Positions 26,401 to 34,981 of a stretch of DNA of 64,000 nt are shown piece by piece. The stretch is from JAWPMT01 sp965242775 (GTDB taxonomy: Bacteria; Bacteroidota; Bacteroidia; Cytophagales; Cyclobacteriaceae). The notes beneath the pieces are model-generated. The model saw nothing but the letters and a program-made list of their open reading frames with translations, searched no databases and was not told the DNA's origin. Position 1 is the first letter of the stretch; every line of letters begins with the position of its first letter. Where the stretch lies: contig CBDETI010000027.1 of NCBI GenBank assembly GCA_965242775.1, positions 186,001 to 250,000 of the forward strand. Reading direction: 5' to 3'. The position numbers and the translations under genes are program-made.

Positions 26401-29400
26401 AAGCGATACCTCCATTCTAATCATTTTCAGTAAATCCATGGGGTCAACAGCTTTCGATGCCAGCAATTATGCATTTAGCTCAATATCAATTTCCTCGCTA
26501 GTGCAGGTGGATGAGGTCACTGCGCAGATTCTGTTTCACGAGCAACTAATTGAAGGCCAATCCTATTCGCTAGAGACTAGCGGGATTTTGGACGCCTCCG
26601 GCGCATCCTTGCAGGCGGATAGTGCGGGGTTTACTTTCAACACACTTCTTGATGAACTGGTTGTGATCGACCCGCAAACGCTGGAGTTGCATTTCAATAC
26701 GGAATTTTCATCCCTGGATGCGAGCACATTTGAAGTAGATGGAGCTTCTGTGGCATTGGCTACCATTGACGCAGCGGACCCTGCCATATTGAGGTTAATT
26801 CTCAGCGCTGCCCTGGAGGAGAACCAATCTGTGGGGTTCCTTTGGAGGGATCTAGAAGATCGGTACCTGCGTGAATTGCCGGATCATTATCGTCAAATCG
26901 AAATCGACACGCAACGACCTACCATTGCCGCCGTGGCAAGCGACTTTCGGGATCAGCTTGTGGTGACTTTTAGTGAAGAAGTGGATCAAGCATCCCTGGC
27001 AACGGGTGCTCAGGTTACGCTGGTGGACCTTGGCACCGCCCTGGATCTTGCTTACCTGTCGGAATCGGTAGCGCAAGTGGCTTTTGATGACCTGATCCCG
27101 GGTACGGAATATGAACTTGTGATTGAGAACTTCTCAGATCTTGCAGGTAATTTTCAAGTGGCCGATACCGTGGTTTTTACCTATTCGCCGCCAGCAATTG
27201 CTCCTGCCGGATCAATTGTCATCACTGAAATAATGATCGATCCAGCACCTGCCGTAGGCCAGCCCACCTCAGAATATTTAGAAATCTATAACCTCTCCAC
27301 AGTTGACTACAACCTAAAGTCACTTTACTTGAGTAAATCAAACGATGAGGTAAGGTTGCCGGATACCATACTTTCATCAGGATCTTATATAGCCTTCGTT
27401 GAAGCAGGTGAAGAGGATGCTTTCGGAAACGCCATGGTAGGTATCGATGGTTTGATAAGTTTCAGCAATGACGAGGATTCTATCGTTTTGAGAAATATCG
27501 ACGAGGAGGTTGTGGACCAGGTCGTCTATACGTCCTCGTGGTATGGCGACACCTCGAAAGATGATGGTGGCTATAGCCTGGAAAAAATCAACCCCGGGAG
27601 CAGTTGTGTTGGTCCTGTGAATTGGCTTGCCTCCCAGGATGTTACGGGTGGTACGCCCGGTGTGGTCAATTCAGTTTTCTCCTTAACGGCGGATCAGGAA
27701 AGTCCAAGCGTATCTGGTGTGGTCTTGATAGGCAATGACACGGTTCAGCTGACATTTTCGGAGGAATTGGATCCAGCGACGATAAATTCTTCAAATATCA
27801 CTGTCCCCATTGGAACTGATGCGGTTATCATCTCTGACGACCGCTCAGTGGCAAACGTTATCCTGTCAACCCCGGTGGTACAGGGTGTCAGTCATCAGCT
27901 GTCTCTTTCCGGATTGACAGACTGTGCTGGTAATGTACTTGGCGATACGTCAGTATTATTCGGGTTGGGGCAATTGGCCAGCACTGGTGATCTTCTAATC
28001 ACCGAAATTATGGCGGATCCGGATCCGGTTGTTGGCCTTCCAAATTCGGAATACATTGAAATATATAATACCACCGCCAACCTGGTTTCACTAGAGGAGC
28101 TGCGAATATCTGACGGTTCTGGCTTGTCACAGGCAATCGGGGGTGTTATTTTCCCAGGGACTTACCTGGTCTTAGTACCCACCACCTCTGTTAATCAATT
28201 CACAAGCATATCCGTTCAGGGTATAAGCAGTTGGCCATCATTAAACAACAGCGGCGAAACAGTATCTATTGTTGATTCCGACACGGTCATCCTGGTTCAA
28301 GTGGCCTACGAGCAATCCTGGTATGCTGATGACGAAAAAGAAGACGGTGGCTATAGCCTCGAAATGATTTTTCTCGGTAGTGATTGTAGTGGTATCTCGA
28401 ATTGGTCTGCTTCAACAAACGAAAGTGGAGGTACCCCTGGGACGCAAAATGCGGTTTTTAGTGAAGTACCGGAAAGCGAACCGCCAACGATTGAAACCTC
28501 AACGGTAGTCGCAAGTAGCCTGGAAGTAATATTTTCGGAGGAAATGAACGCCACCTCTCTTACCGATACCAGTTTTGTGGTCAATGGATTAATTGTTGAT
28601 TCCGTAGCGATAGGTGAGGATAGACGTCAGGTACAAGTGTTTTTCACGTCACCGATTCTCACTGGTACAATTTATCCGATGGTGGTTTCAGGCCCGCAGG
28701 ACTGTTCCGGGAATTCAATGGTTGATGTCAGCCTGGAGTTTGGTGCTGGGACAACACCCGTTTCGGGTGAGATACGCATGAGTGAAATTATGGCTGACCC
28801 GCAGCCGCAGGTGGGCTTGCCCGCTAGCGAATACCTGGAAGTCTATAACAACAGCGACAAACTAATCTCCCTTGCCAACGTTCGCATCGCTGACGAAAAC
28901 AATATGTCTTCCCCCCTGACGGGTGTGATGGCTCCTTGGTCTTACAAATTGCTGGTCCCATCAGGGACAACAGCCGATTTTGGTGATGCTAGTGTGATTG
29001 AGGTAGCAGGGTGGTCTGCGTTGGCCAATACAGGTGAGCGGTTGGCCCTGGTGGATGCTGATGAGAATGTGCTCGATCAGGTCACCTATAGTGTTGACTG
29101 GTTTAGTGATGTAGATAAACGCGAGGGAGGCTATAGCCTGGAAATAATCGATTTTGAGAGTGCATGTACGGGAGCAGCCAATTGGACAGGGTCATTAGCC
29201 GCGGCGGGAGGTACGCCCGGGAAAGTGAATTCCGTGTTTGGAAGAGCCACTGAAACAAATCCTCCACAGGTCTATTTCGGAGGCGTTGAATCGGCGAACA
29301 GTATTCGGGTTACTTTTTCGGAAGAAATGAACGCCGGCACTTTAACGGATACTTCATTTGAGGTCGCTGATTTGACCGTCGGATCCATCGATGTGTCAGT

Positions 29401-31129
29401 GGACAGGATGTCGGCAAAAATTTTTTTCGAGTCCGATCTTCAGGAGGATCAGCTCTATGAACTGCAAGTGATTGGGCCCGAAGATTGTTCGGGGAATGGC
29501 CTCGTGTCAACCATGCTCACTTTCGGCATTGGAGCCACACCAACATTCGGAGATATTGTTATCACAGAGATCATGGCGGATCCTGATCCGGGTAATGGAC
29601 TACCGGCGACAGAATATCTGGAGATTTACAACCGGACTGATAAACTGTTGCGGATTGATCAAGTACGTTGGACAGATGGCAACTCCTCGTCGGGAGCATT
29701 TCCCGGCATAATTTTGCCAGGAGAATTTTTGCTTGTCGTTCCTTCTGCCGCCGTGGAAGACTTTTTGGGCATCAATCCCGTGCCGATCAGCCCCTGGCCA
29801 GGACTAAATAACGCAGGAGAAAAGATAGCCCTGGTGGCAAATGATGAGCTGATTTTTGAGATCAGTTATGAAGTAGATTGGCACGACGCTGAAAAGCAGG
29901 ATGGAGGCTACTCACTGGAAATGAGAGATCCTGACAATCTGTGTGGAGGGGATCAAAACTGGGGGAGTTCTACCAATGAATTGGGGGGTACTCCTGGTAC
30001 GCGCAATTCTATCGCCATGGCCATACCCGATAATCTGGGCCCAAATTTGCTAGCGGCAAGAGCGGTGACGGCAGATTCTGTCGTTCTACAATTTGATGAG
30101 CCACTCCATCCGCTGAACTTGATAGAGGTAAGTATTTCCAATGATATCGCCATACTGGATACAACCCTTACAGTTAATAGTCAGTTTCTGTCATTTCAAG
30201 TTGCCACAAATCTCCAGCAAGGTTTCGAATATCAGGTGTCAGTTCCCCTGGCCCAAGATTGTCTTGGTAATTTCATCCGCCAAAGTACCACAAGTCTTAT
30301 TTTGCCCTTTCCTCCAGAGCTGGACGATATTCTTTTGAGTGAAATACTTTTTAACCCGAGAACGGATGGATTTGATTTCGTCGAGTTGTTTAATGCCAGC
30401 GGTGATTTCGTCGAATTGAACGGTCTGGAGATCGGCAATGCCAACGAGGATAACATTTTGCTGGGACCTTATATTTTAGAACCCTCGGGATATGTCGCAA
30501 TCACCCAATCAAAGTCTTCGCTCCAGCTATTTTACCCTGGAACGGCGGAAGAAAATGTGTTAGAGGTGACAAGGCTCCCCAGTTTTCCGAACAACGAAGG
30601 TGTGGTGACCATTTACAAGAATGATCAGCGGTTGGATTCGCTGTATTATCTGGATGACTTTCATAACTCATTACTAGAGGATGTAGATGGCGTCTCCCTG
30701 GAGAGGATTGCTTTCGATGCTCCGAATTCATCGGAAAATTGGACATCCGCAGCGAGTGTAGAAGGCTTTGCCACTCCAGGGTATGCGAATAGTCAGCAAA
30801 TGGACCTATCAGCATTTGTCGATCCGGTCCAGGCGGAGCCTAAAGTTTTCGTGCCTGGAAGTGCCAATTCTTTTACCACTATCAACTATGAATTTGAAAC
30901 AGCGGGCAGTTTTGCCAATATCTATCTCTACGATCAAAACGGCAGGCTCGTGAAAACACTGGGCGAGGGTGTGCTATTAAATACTGATGGTTTTGTTACC
31001 TGGGATGGCTCCAGCAACGGCGGGAGCGTAGCTCGAGCGGGTTACTATGTGATCGTATTTGAAGTATTTGGAAACTCGGGAGCTGCTGAAATTTTCAAAG
31101 AGACGGTCGTTGTTGGCAGAGATTTTTAA
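23483..31129 (+). CDS. giant exported protein with six lamin-tail modules and many Ig-like repeats
   Basis: The 2548-residue protein starts with a signal peptide (MFKATLLTFTLLCVFQAFA). Residues about 20-225 look like a concanavalin-type domain. A run of Ig-like (SbsA/Big_5) domains follows, each near 100 residues. Lamin-tail domains begin near residues 330, 1242, 1501, 1761, 2022 and 2281. They share the pattern ITEIMADPDP-(x)-LP-(x)-EYLEIYN. From about 1240 the lamin-tail plus Ig unit repeats with a roughly 260-residue period. The C-terminus is FlgD-like: IYLYDQNGRLVKTLGEG, then WDGSSNGG and GYYVIVFEV. It is most likely surface-located or secreted. Ligand and role are unknown. Confidence 0.88.
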   Translation: MFKATLLTFTLLCVFQAFAQVTDSFDDGDFSTSPSWNPSTISGTDDWQISGALELQTNGPTTMGNAQIYITTANAIDLSNNTVQWELKVEYTISDDGSSSNFARVYLVADATDLTDDPNGYYVQLGESGSNDGIDLFKTSSSTAIITDDDDLISSGIEVSLRITRTSSGFWTLEADAAGGSSYSEIGTATDTDFTTTSHFGLLVAHSSGRSDAFLFDDINISITPVADTTPPELSTVAASSATTIAVDFNEDVEETTAENASNYEIDGVTITSAVRDATDNSLVTLTVTTLTNGENYDLVVNNVDDLSANSIATDASLSFQYLVLSTPAARDIVINEFSVDPSPPVSLPEVEFVELYNPTSNYYDLADFVIEEETSSGGVSTSGTMSSHVLAPEAFVLIVDEDDVASFTSYGDVVGVSSLPDFNLTNSSVILKDGADNELDRIDYGSDTPRDGITFEQINPSLPCTGEFNFSSSTHADGGTPGSENSVFDDTPDTAAPTFSSLEVIDTDSLHVSFSEFLEESEVSAGDFSLDGFTITEVVLIEDNAVALLLNTGLVSETTYALEFSGLQDCSGNVLTASSETFYYDVTAPSLNSLLVASDNAVFLIFNEPLDESSSETESNFVLDQAIGEPSTNILQDSAAYRLLVTFASSFSIGTTYTLTFSNVEDTSGNASSATMVEFTFQDQIDSARVVAANVLEVEFSEDVDENSSTSTFNYFHEDLGNPSSILSQDASTVRLVFENNFDENAESLLYVANILSEDESATLQTPAVSFEYDTRAPSLTSSGASGPTELTLEFDEALDSLSATNLSFYQLENEAYPIQASLEANVVRLTFANAFTEEVETDLSYSRIEDIFGNSSTKKTLSFTYDSLAPRLNAITQLNDTTISMLVSEPLDQDQLLASDFVVGSINPEEIEILGPDSTELNLIFEEALISDESMTYEILNWQDQSGNALTSSLAGTINTINANLALIKAESDTSILIIFSKSMGSTAFDASNYAFSSISISSLVQVDEVTAQILFHEQLIEGQSYSLETSGILDASGASLQADSAGFTFNTLLDELVVIDPQTLELHFNTEFSSLDASTFEVDGASVALATIDAADPAILRLILSAALEENQSVGFLWRDLEDRYLRELPDHYRQIEIDTQRPTIAAVASDFRDQLVVTFSEEVDQASLATGAQVTLVDLGTALDLAYLSESVAQVAFDDLIPGTEYELVIENFSDLAGNFQVADTVVFTYSPPAIAPAGSIVITEIMIDPAPAVGQPTSEYLEIYNLSTVDYNLKSLYLSKSNDEVRLPDTILSSGSYIAFVEAGEEDAFGNAMVGIDGLISFSNDEDSIVLRNIDEEVVDQVVYTSSWYGDTSKDDGGYSLEKINPGSSCVGPVNWLASQDVTGGTPGVVNSVFSLTADQESPSVSGVVLIGNDTVQLTFSEELDPATINSSNITVPIGTDAVIISDDRSVANVILSTPVVQGVSHQLSLSGLTDCAGNVLGDTSVLFGLGQLASTGDLLITEIMADPDPVVGLPNSEYIEIYNTTANLVSLEELRISDGSGLSQAIGGVIFPGTYLVLVPTTSVNQFTSISVQGISSWPSLNNSGETVSIVDSDTVILVQVAYEQSWYADDEKEDGGYSLEMIFLGSDCSGISNWSASTNESGGTPGTQNAVFSEVPESEPPTIETSTVVASSLEVIFSEEMNATSLTDTSFVVNGLIVDSVAIGEDRRQVQVFFTSPILTGTIYPMVVSGPQDCSGNSMVDVSLEFGAGTTPVSGEIRMSEIMADPQPQVGLPASEYLEVYNNSDKLISLANVRIADENNMSSPLTGVMAPWSYKLLVPSGTTADFGDASVIEVAGWSALANTGERLALVDADENVLDQVTYSVDWFSDVDKREGGYSLEIIDFESACTGAANWTGSLAAAGGTPGKVNSVFGRATETNPPQVYFGGVESANSIRVTFSEEMNAGTLTDTSFEVADLTVGSIDVSVDRMSAKIFFESDLQEDQLYELQVIGPEDCSGNGLVSTMLTFGIGATPTFGDIVITEIMADPDPGNGLPATEYLEIYNRTDKLLRIDQVRWTDGNSSSGAFPGIILPGEFLLVVPSAAVEDFLGINPVPISPWPGLNNAGEKIALVANDELIFEISYEVDWHDAEKQDGGYSLEMRDPDNLCGGDQNWGSSTNELGGTPGTRNSIAMAIPDNLGPNLLAARAVTADSVVLQFDEPLHPLNLIEVSISNDIAILDTTLTVNSQFLSFQVATNLQQGFEYQVSVPLAQDCLGNFIRQSTTSLILPFPPELDDILLSEILFNPRTDGFDFVELFNASGDFVELNGLEIGNANEDNILLGPYILEPSGYVAITQSKSSLQLFYPGTAEENVLEVTRLPSFPNNEGVVTIYKNDQRLDSLYYLDDFHNSLLEDVDGVSLERIAFDAPNSSENWTSAASVEGFATPGYANSQQMDLSAFVDPVQAEPKVFVPGSANSFTTINYEFETAGSFANIYLYDQNGRLVKTLGEGVLLNTDGFVTWDGSSNGGSVARAGYYVIVFEVFGNSGAAEIFKETVVVGRDF

Positions 31130-31216
31130 CCTGAAAAAGAAAATATTTCACTTTTTCAAGAATTCATTAGCGGGGCTAAACTAATTGGGGCTTTTTAGAG
31201 TAGTTGATAAGAGGGT

Positions 31217-31381
31217 ATGGTTATGAACTGCGTAATTAATCAATCAATTTTAGACAGTCTGCGAAGAGGGAGAAGTCTCGAGAGCACAAAGCAGTACCTG
31301 AAAGAACGATATCGGATTAGCATTGAGGAAAAAGCGCTTCAACGTCGCGTGAAACAAATGCAGCCGACATTCAGTTCGTAG
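31217..31381 (+). CDS. small basic hypothetical protein (54 aa)
   Basis: An ATG-started frame gives 54 residues beginning MVMNCVINQSILDSLRRG and ending in RRVKQMQPTFSS. The segment SLESTKQYLKERYRIS then EKALQRRVKQM resembles two helices separated by a turn, as in small DNA-binding proteins. It is the only gene-like frame in the 360 bp between the giant gene and the DksA-like gene. I do not recognise the family, and it could be spurious. Confidence 0.4.
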   Translation: MVMNCVINQSILDSLRRGRSLESTKQYLKERYRISIEEKALQRRVKQMQPTFSS

Positions 31382-31439
31382 GGCTCTGGTGCGAATTGTC
31401 CCAATTTTGGCAAGGATATTCCGCTTATACGAATATTCT

Positions 31440-31447
31440 TATTTTTG
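31440..31447 (+). promoter_or_regulatory. -7 promoter box (TATTTTTG)
   Basis: TATTTTTG matches TAnnTTTG and lies 46 bp before the DksA-like start. It probably drives the dksA-like, scpB and pseudouridine synthase cluster. Confidence 0.45.
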
Positions 31448-31492
31448 CTCACCTCATAAGAGGACTTGATCTGTGAAAACGCACCAAAGGTT

Positions 31493-31873
31493 ATGGCCGA
31501 AAAGACAAAATATTCACCAGAGGAACTTCAAGAATTTGAGTTTTTGATCAATCAAAAACTTGACAAAGCGCGCAATGAACTTTCAATCCTGCGGCAGTCA
31601 TTGACCCGTAGTACTGACGAAGGCACTGATTTTACACATGCCAATGTAAAGACGTTGGAAGACGGTGCGGATACAGCAGAGAAGGAGCAGTTGAGCCAGT
31701 TAGCAGCCAGGCAGCAGAAGTTTATTAATAACCTCGAAAACGCCCTCATCAGAATCAAGAACGGAACCTACGGGATCTGTGTGGATACCGGGAAGCTAAT
31801 CAGCAAGGAGCGATTGCGGGCCGTTCCTCATACCATGCACTCGATCGAAGCAAAACTTAATCAGAAGAAGTAA
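31493..31873 (+). CDS. TraR/DksA-family protein lacking the zinc-finger cysteines
   Basis: This 126-residue protein (start MAEKTKYSPEELQEFEFLI) has a long N-terminal coiled coil with acidic residues at its tip (GTDFTHANVKTLEDGADTAE). The C-terminal segment GTYGICVDTGKLISKERLRAVPHTMHSIEAK follows. In DksA this last part holds a four-cysteine zinc site; here only one cysteine remains (GICVDTG). Such degenerate forms are known in Bacteroidota. It probably binds RNA polymerase through the secondary channel. The start at 31466 would add 9 residues without support. It is followed 9 bp later by scpB. Confidence 0.85.
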   Translation: MAEKTKYSPEELQEFEFLINQKLDKARNELSILRQSLTRSTDEGTDFTHANVKTLEDGADTAEKEQLSQLAARQQKFINNLENALIRIKNGTYGICVDTGKLISKERLRAVPHTMHSIEAKLNQKK

Positions 31874-31882
31874 CGGGAGGCG

Positions 31883-32443
31883 ATGGATTATTTATTGCTC
31901 CACCTGGAGGCGCTAATTTTTTGTGCGCCGAAACCCATAAGTGAGCAGGAGCTTTTATCCTGTGTCAAGGAAATGTTTGAAGCGGATGTACCCGAGTCAG
32001 ATGTTTCTGAAGGAATTAAAAAGCTGCAAGAAAAATACGAGCAGGACGAGTACTCGTTCTCGCTGACACAAAGCGGTGGAGGCTACCAATTTTTAACAAA
32101 ACCTGCCTATCAGGCGAGCATTGGTATACTTTTAAAACAACAGTCGAAGAAGCGACTATCCAATTCCGCGCTTGAAACGCTCGCAATAATTGCATACAAA
32201 CAGCCAGTCACTAAAACCGAGATCGAACAGATCAGAGGTGTAAATTGCGACTATGCTGTCCAAAAATTACTTGAGAAAGAATTATTGGAAATCAAAGGGA
32301 AATCCGATGCCGTCGGACGGCCGTTACTCTATGGGACCAGTCAAAAGTTCATGGATTATTTCGGTATCAATGACCTAAAAGAGCTACCAACTCCAAAGGA
32401 TTTCAAACTAGAAGACAATTCAATTGGCTCAGAAGAGGACTAA
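31883..32443 (+). CDS. scpB: segregation and condensation protein B
   Basis: ScpB is the winged-helix partner of ScpA in the SMC condensin complex, which organises the chromosome. The 186-residue protein shows the family core LEALIFCAPKPISEQEL, ALETLAIIAYKQPVTKTEIEQIRGVN and GRPLLYGTSQKFMDYFGI. The next gene starts 20 bp before its stop, so they are co-translated. No scpA is in the window. Confidence 0.95.
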   Translation: MDYLLLHLEALIFCAPKPISEQELLSCVKEMFEADVPESDVSEGIKKLQEKYEQDEYSFSLTQSGGGYQFLTKPAYQASIGILLKQQSKKRLSNSALETLAIIAYKQPVTKTEIEQIRGVNCDYAVQKLLEKELLEIKGKSDAVGRPLLYGTSQKFMDYFGINDLKELPTPKDFKLEDNSIGSEED

Positions 32444-33230
32444 ACGGCCAGCTAAGAAGTCGGAATCCAAGAGCGGTGGACGTACCTCGCAAGAACCAAT
32501 TCGGTTAAACAGGTTTATCGCAAGTTCTGGAGTTTGTTCTCGTCGGGACGCTGACGATTTTATTAAAGCAGGTCAAGTGAAAGTCAATGGCCAGGTTGTC
32601 ACCGAACTGGGGACGAAGGTCCTTCCGACGGACAAAGTCGTTTTCAAAGGCCGTCCTTTGAGATTAGAAAAGTTGCAGTATGTGCTGCTGAATAAGCCCA
32701 AAGATTTCATTACTACCGTCGAGGACACACACAACAGGAAGACTGTTATGCAATTGGTAGAAAACGCGTGTGACGAGCGCATATATCCTGTTGGTCGACT
32801 GGACCGACCTACAACGGGTCTGCTCCTGTTTACTAATGATGGAGATTTGGCAAAAAGCCTTACGCATCCAAGTTACCATATCAAGAAAATCTATCAGGTG
32901 GATTTGGATAAACCCATTACAGATAAACACTTTGATGATATCATTAACGGGTTTTCCCTCGAAGATGGCCCCGTCAGGGTGGATGAGCTCGCTATCGTGG
33001 GATCGGATAATATGTCCCTGGGTATCGAGATCCATATGGGTCGTAACCGGATTGTCCGGCGGATTTTCGAACATTTTGGGTATAAGGTGCGCAAACTGGA
33101 TAGGGTGATGTTTGGTCCCCTTACCAAGCGTGATCTCGCCAGGGGAAAATGGCGCCACCTGAGTCAAAAAGAAGTTAACTCGCTAAAAAGTCTTGTCGGG
33201 AAGAAACCGCCTCCCCGAACAAAAAAATAA
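32424..33230 (+). CDS. RluB/RsuA-family rRNA pseudouridine synthase
   Basis: The 268-residue protein has a basic N-terminal tail and an S4 RNA-binding domain (RLNRFIASSGVCSRRDADDF). The pseudouridine synthase domain follows, with the catalytic aspartate in YPVGRLDRPTTGLLLFTNDG. Other family segments are LTHPSYHIKKIYQV and MGRNRIVRRIFEHFGYKVRKLDR. RluB modifies U2605 of 23S rRNA in E. coli, and scpB-rluB pairing is common in bacteria, supporting this member. The exact site is not provable here. A short hairpin AACATG/CATGTT at 33288-33305 downstream is only a weak terminator candidate. Confidence 0.92.
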   Translation: MAQKRTKRPAKKSESKSGGRTSQEPIRLNRFIASSGVCSRRDADDFIKAGQVKVNGQVVTELGTKVLPTDKVVFKGRPLRLEKLQYVLLNKPKDFITTVEDTHNRKTVMQLVENACDERIYPVGRLDRPTTGLLLFTNDGDLAKSLTHPSYHIKKIYQVDLDKPITDKHFDDIINGFSLEDGPVRVDELAIVGSDNMSLGIEIHMGRNRIVRRIFEHFGYKVRKLDRVMFGPLTKRDLARGKWRHLSQKEVNSLKSLVGKKPPPRTKK

Positions 33231-33351
33231 TTTCCTTTATCGGCATGCTAGGGTACGAGCTGTTTCAAGTGCCTTACGATTGAGGAACATGTTTTGGCAT
33301 GTTTCTTGGTCTATTTTCTTAAATTTATAAGTACCTGAAAATCATCTTGCT

Positions 33352-34011
33352 ATGAAAAATTTTGTCTTTTTACTGGCGCTGCTTGTTACAATTCCTGCTT
33401 TTTCTCAATGGGATCTCGGAGTGAATGCTAAAGTTTATGATCCCCAAGGTCAGTTCAATACCAACGTCAAAGGTGTGGCAGCGGGAATTGGTATTAGGGG
33501 ATTGCACAACAACGCAAGTGGCCGATGGTCTGTAGGAGGAGAGTTAGGAGTGGCAATGTATTCGAATGATTCCTACAGCCTGCAAACAGACAATGGAGAG
33601 ATACAAGTAGACGAAGAAGATTGTTTTTGGACCATGCATGGTGTTGCCCAATACACCGTATATCGCACAGAACTTATACGCACCTACGCGGAAGGCCGGA
33701 TTGGGGCTACCACATTTTTTAGTTCACGTATTTCGGAGGATCCGAGTGCTGATTTCGATGACGAGTTCGAATTCCACGGTACCGCTTTCAACACCGGACT
33801 TGGAGGTGGTGTGACAATTAATTTGGGTCGCTTGTTTGGGAGCGAAAGAAATGAACTGAACCTGGATTTAGGCGCAAAACTACATTCCGGGTCCAATGCT
33901 AGCTATCGCGAAATGCAGGATGTGCAGCAATCCACGTCACTCAATCAAGGAACTTACCGCTCGCTAACTCACTATATGGGGTACCACTTTGGGTTGCTAG
34001 TAAACCTCTAG
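33352..34011 (+). CDS. outer-membrane beta-barrel-like protein
   Basis: The 219-residue protein has a signal peptide (MKNFVFLLALLVTIPAFS). Alternating strands such as WSVGGELGVAMYS, YTVYRTELIRTYAEGRIGATTFF and TGLGGGVTINLGRLFG follow, with the terminal strand THYMGYHFGLLVNL. This fits a small eight-stranded OmpX/OmpW-like barrel. No specific family is recognised. A terminator-like hairpin follows at 34023. Confidence 0.72.
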   Translation: MKNFVFLLALLVTIPAFSQWDLGVNAKVYDPQGQFNTNVKGVAAGIGIRGLHNNASGRWSVGGELGVAMYSNDSYSLQTDNGEIQVDEEDCFWTMHGVAQYTVYRTELIRTYAEGRIGATTFFSSRISEDPSADFDDEFEFHGTAFNTGLGGGVTINLGRLFGSERNELNLDLGAKLHSGSNASYREMQDVQQSTSLNQGTYRSLTHYMGYHFGLLVNL

Positions 34012-34022
34012 GTGGATAGCCA

Positions 34023-34042
34023 ACCGCATTCGCGGTTTTGGT
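34023..34042 (+). terminator. candidate intrinsic terminator of the beta-barrel gene
   Basis: AACCGC-ATTC-GCGGTT forms a 6-bp stem with a 4-nt loop directly after the stop codon, followed by TTGG rather than a clean T run. It is a moderate candidate. Confidence 0.5.
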
Positions 34043-34188
34043 TCGCTATAAAACTTCTTAATTGATACACTGGTTTCTGCGAATACGAGAGTTACGGAGA
34101 TTCCTCCCTTCCAATTTTGTTTCATGAGGATTTCTGAATCATTCGGCTTGAGGGAGCAGTAGATCAACACAGAGCAACTCTCAATACC

Positions 34189-34980
34189 GTGGTGCAGAGT
34201 GGATTCGATAGGTCCGGCTCTCCGGCCACCGACTCGGGGATTTTCAGAATTGCGTATGGTACTTAAACAAAAAAACCTGGCAGAAGAACCAGATTTTAGG
34301 ATGTGGTGCAGAGTGGATTCGATAGGTCCGGCTCTCCGGCCACCGACTCGGGGATTTTCAGAATTTCGTATGATACTAAACAAAAAAACCTGGCAGAAGA
34401 ACCAGGTTTTAGGATGTGGTGCTGAGTGGATTCGATAGGTCCGGCTCTCCGGCCGCCGACTTGGGGATTTTCAGAATTGCGTAAGGTACTAAACAAAAAA
34501 ACCTGGCAGAAGAACCAGGTTTTAGGGTGTGGTGCAGAGTGGATTCGATAGGTCCGGCTCTCCGGCCACCGACTCGGGGATTTTCAGAATTTCGTATGGT
34601 ACTAAACAAAAAAACCTGGCAGAAGAACCAGGTTTTAGGGTGTGGTGCAGAGTGGATTCGATAGGTCCGGCTCTCCGGCCACCGACTCGGGGATTTTCAG
34701 AATTTCGTATGGTACTAAACAAAAAAACCTGGCAGAAGAACCAGATTTTAGGATGTGGTGCAGAGTGGATTCGATAGGTCCGGCTCTCCGGCCGCCGACT
34801 TGGGGATTTTCAGAATTGCGTAAGGTACTAAACAAAAAAACCTGGCAGAAGAACCAGGTTTTAGGGTGTGGTGCTGAGTGGATTCGATAGGTCCGGCTCT
34901 CCGGCCACCGACTCGGGGATTTTCAGAATTTCGTATGATACTAAACAAAAAAACCTGGCAGAAGAACCAGGTTTTAGGAT
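34189..34980 (-). repeat. seven tandem 113-bp units, each a modified tRNA-Phe 3' part plus terminator hairpin
   Basis: Units start at 34189, 34303, 34416, 34529, 34642, 34755 and 34868. All are 113 bp except the first (114 bp), and the real tRNA-Phe follows in register at 34981. Each unit is 59 nt of tRNA-Phe sequence from the anticodon loop to the 3' end, then 54 nt holding the same terminator hairpin that follows the real tRNA. In every unit one T-loop base is replaced by the 17 nt CCGGAGAGCCGGACCTA (minus strand). Elsewhere the units differ at several positions, for example ccgccgactt against ccaccgactc, but the insert is invariant. 113 is not a multiple of three, so the open frames in it do not repeat in frame. 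Confidence 0.95.
34945..34973 (-). terminator. tRNA-Phe intrinsic terminator, repeated in each array unit
   Basis: On the minus strand AACCTGG-TTCTTCTG-CCAGGTT plus a 7-T run forms a good rho-independent terminator just after the tRNA 3' end. The same element recurs in all seven repeat units. In the units at 34189 and 34642 (CCAGATT on the plus strand) one stem base is altered. Confidence 0.75.
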
Positions 34981-34981
34981 G

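Noticed and set aside
34189..34980. CRISPR array
   Set aside because: The whole 113-bp unit repeats without unique spacers, there are no cas genes, and the unit is derived from tRNA-Phe.
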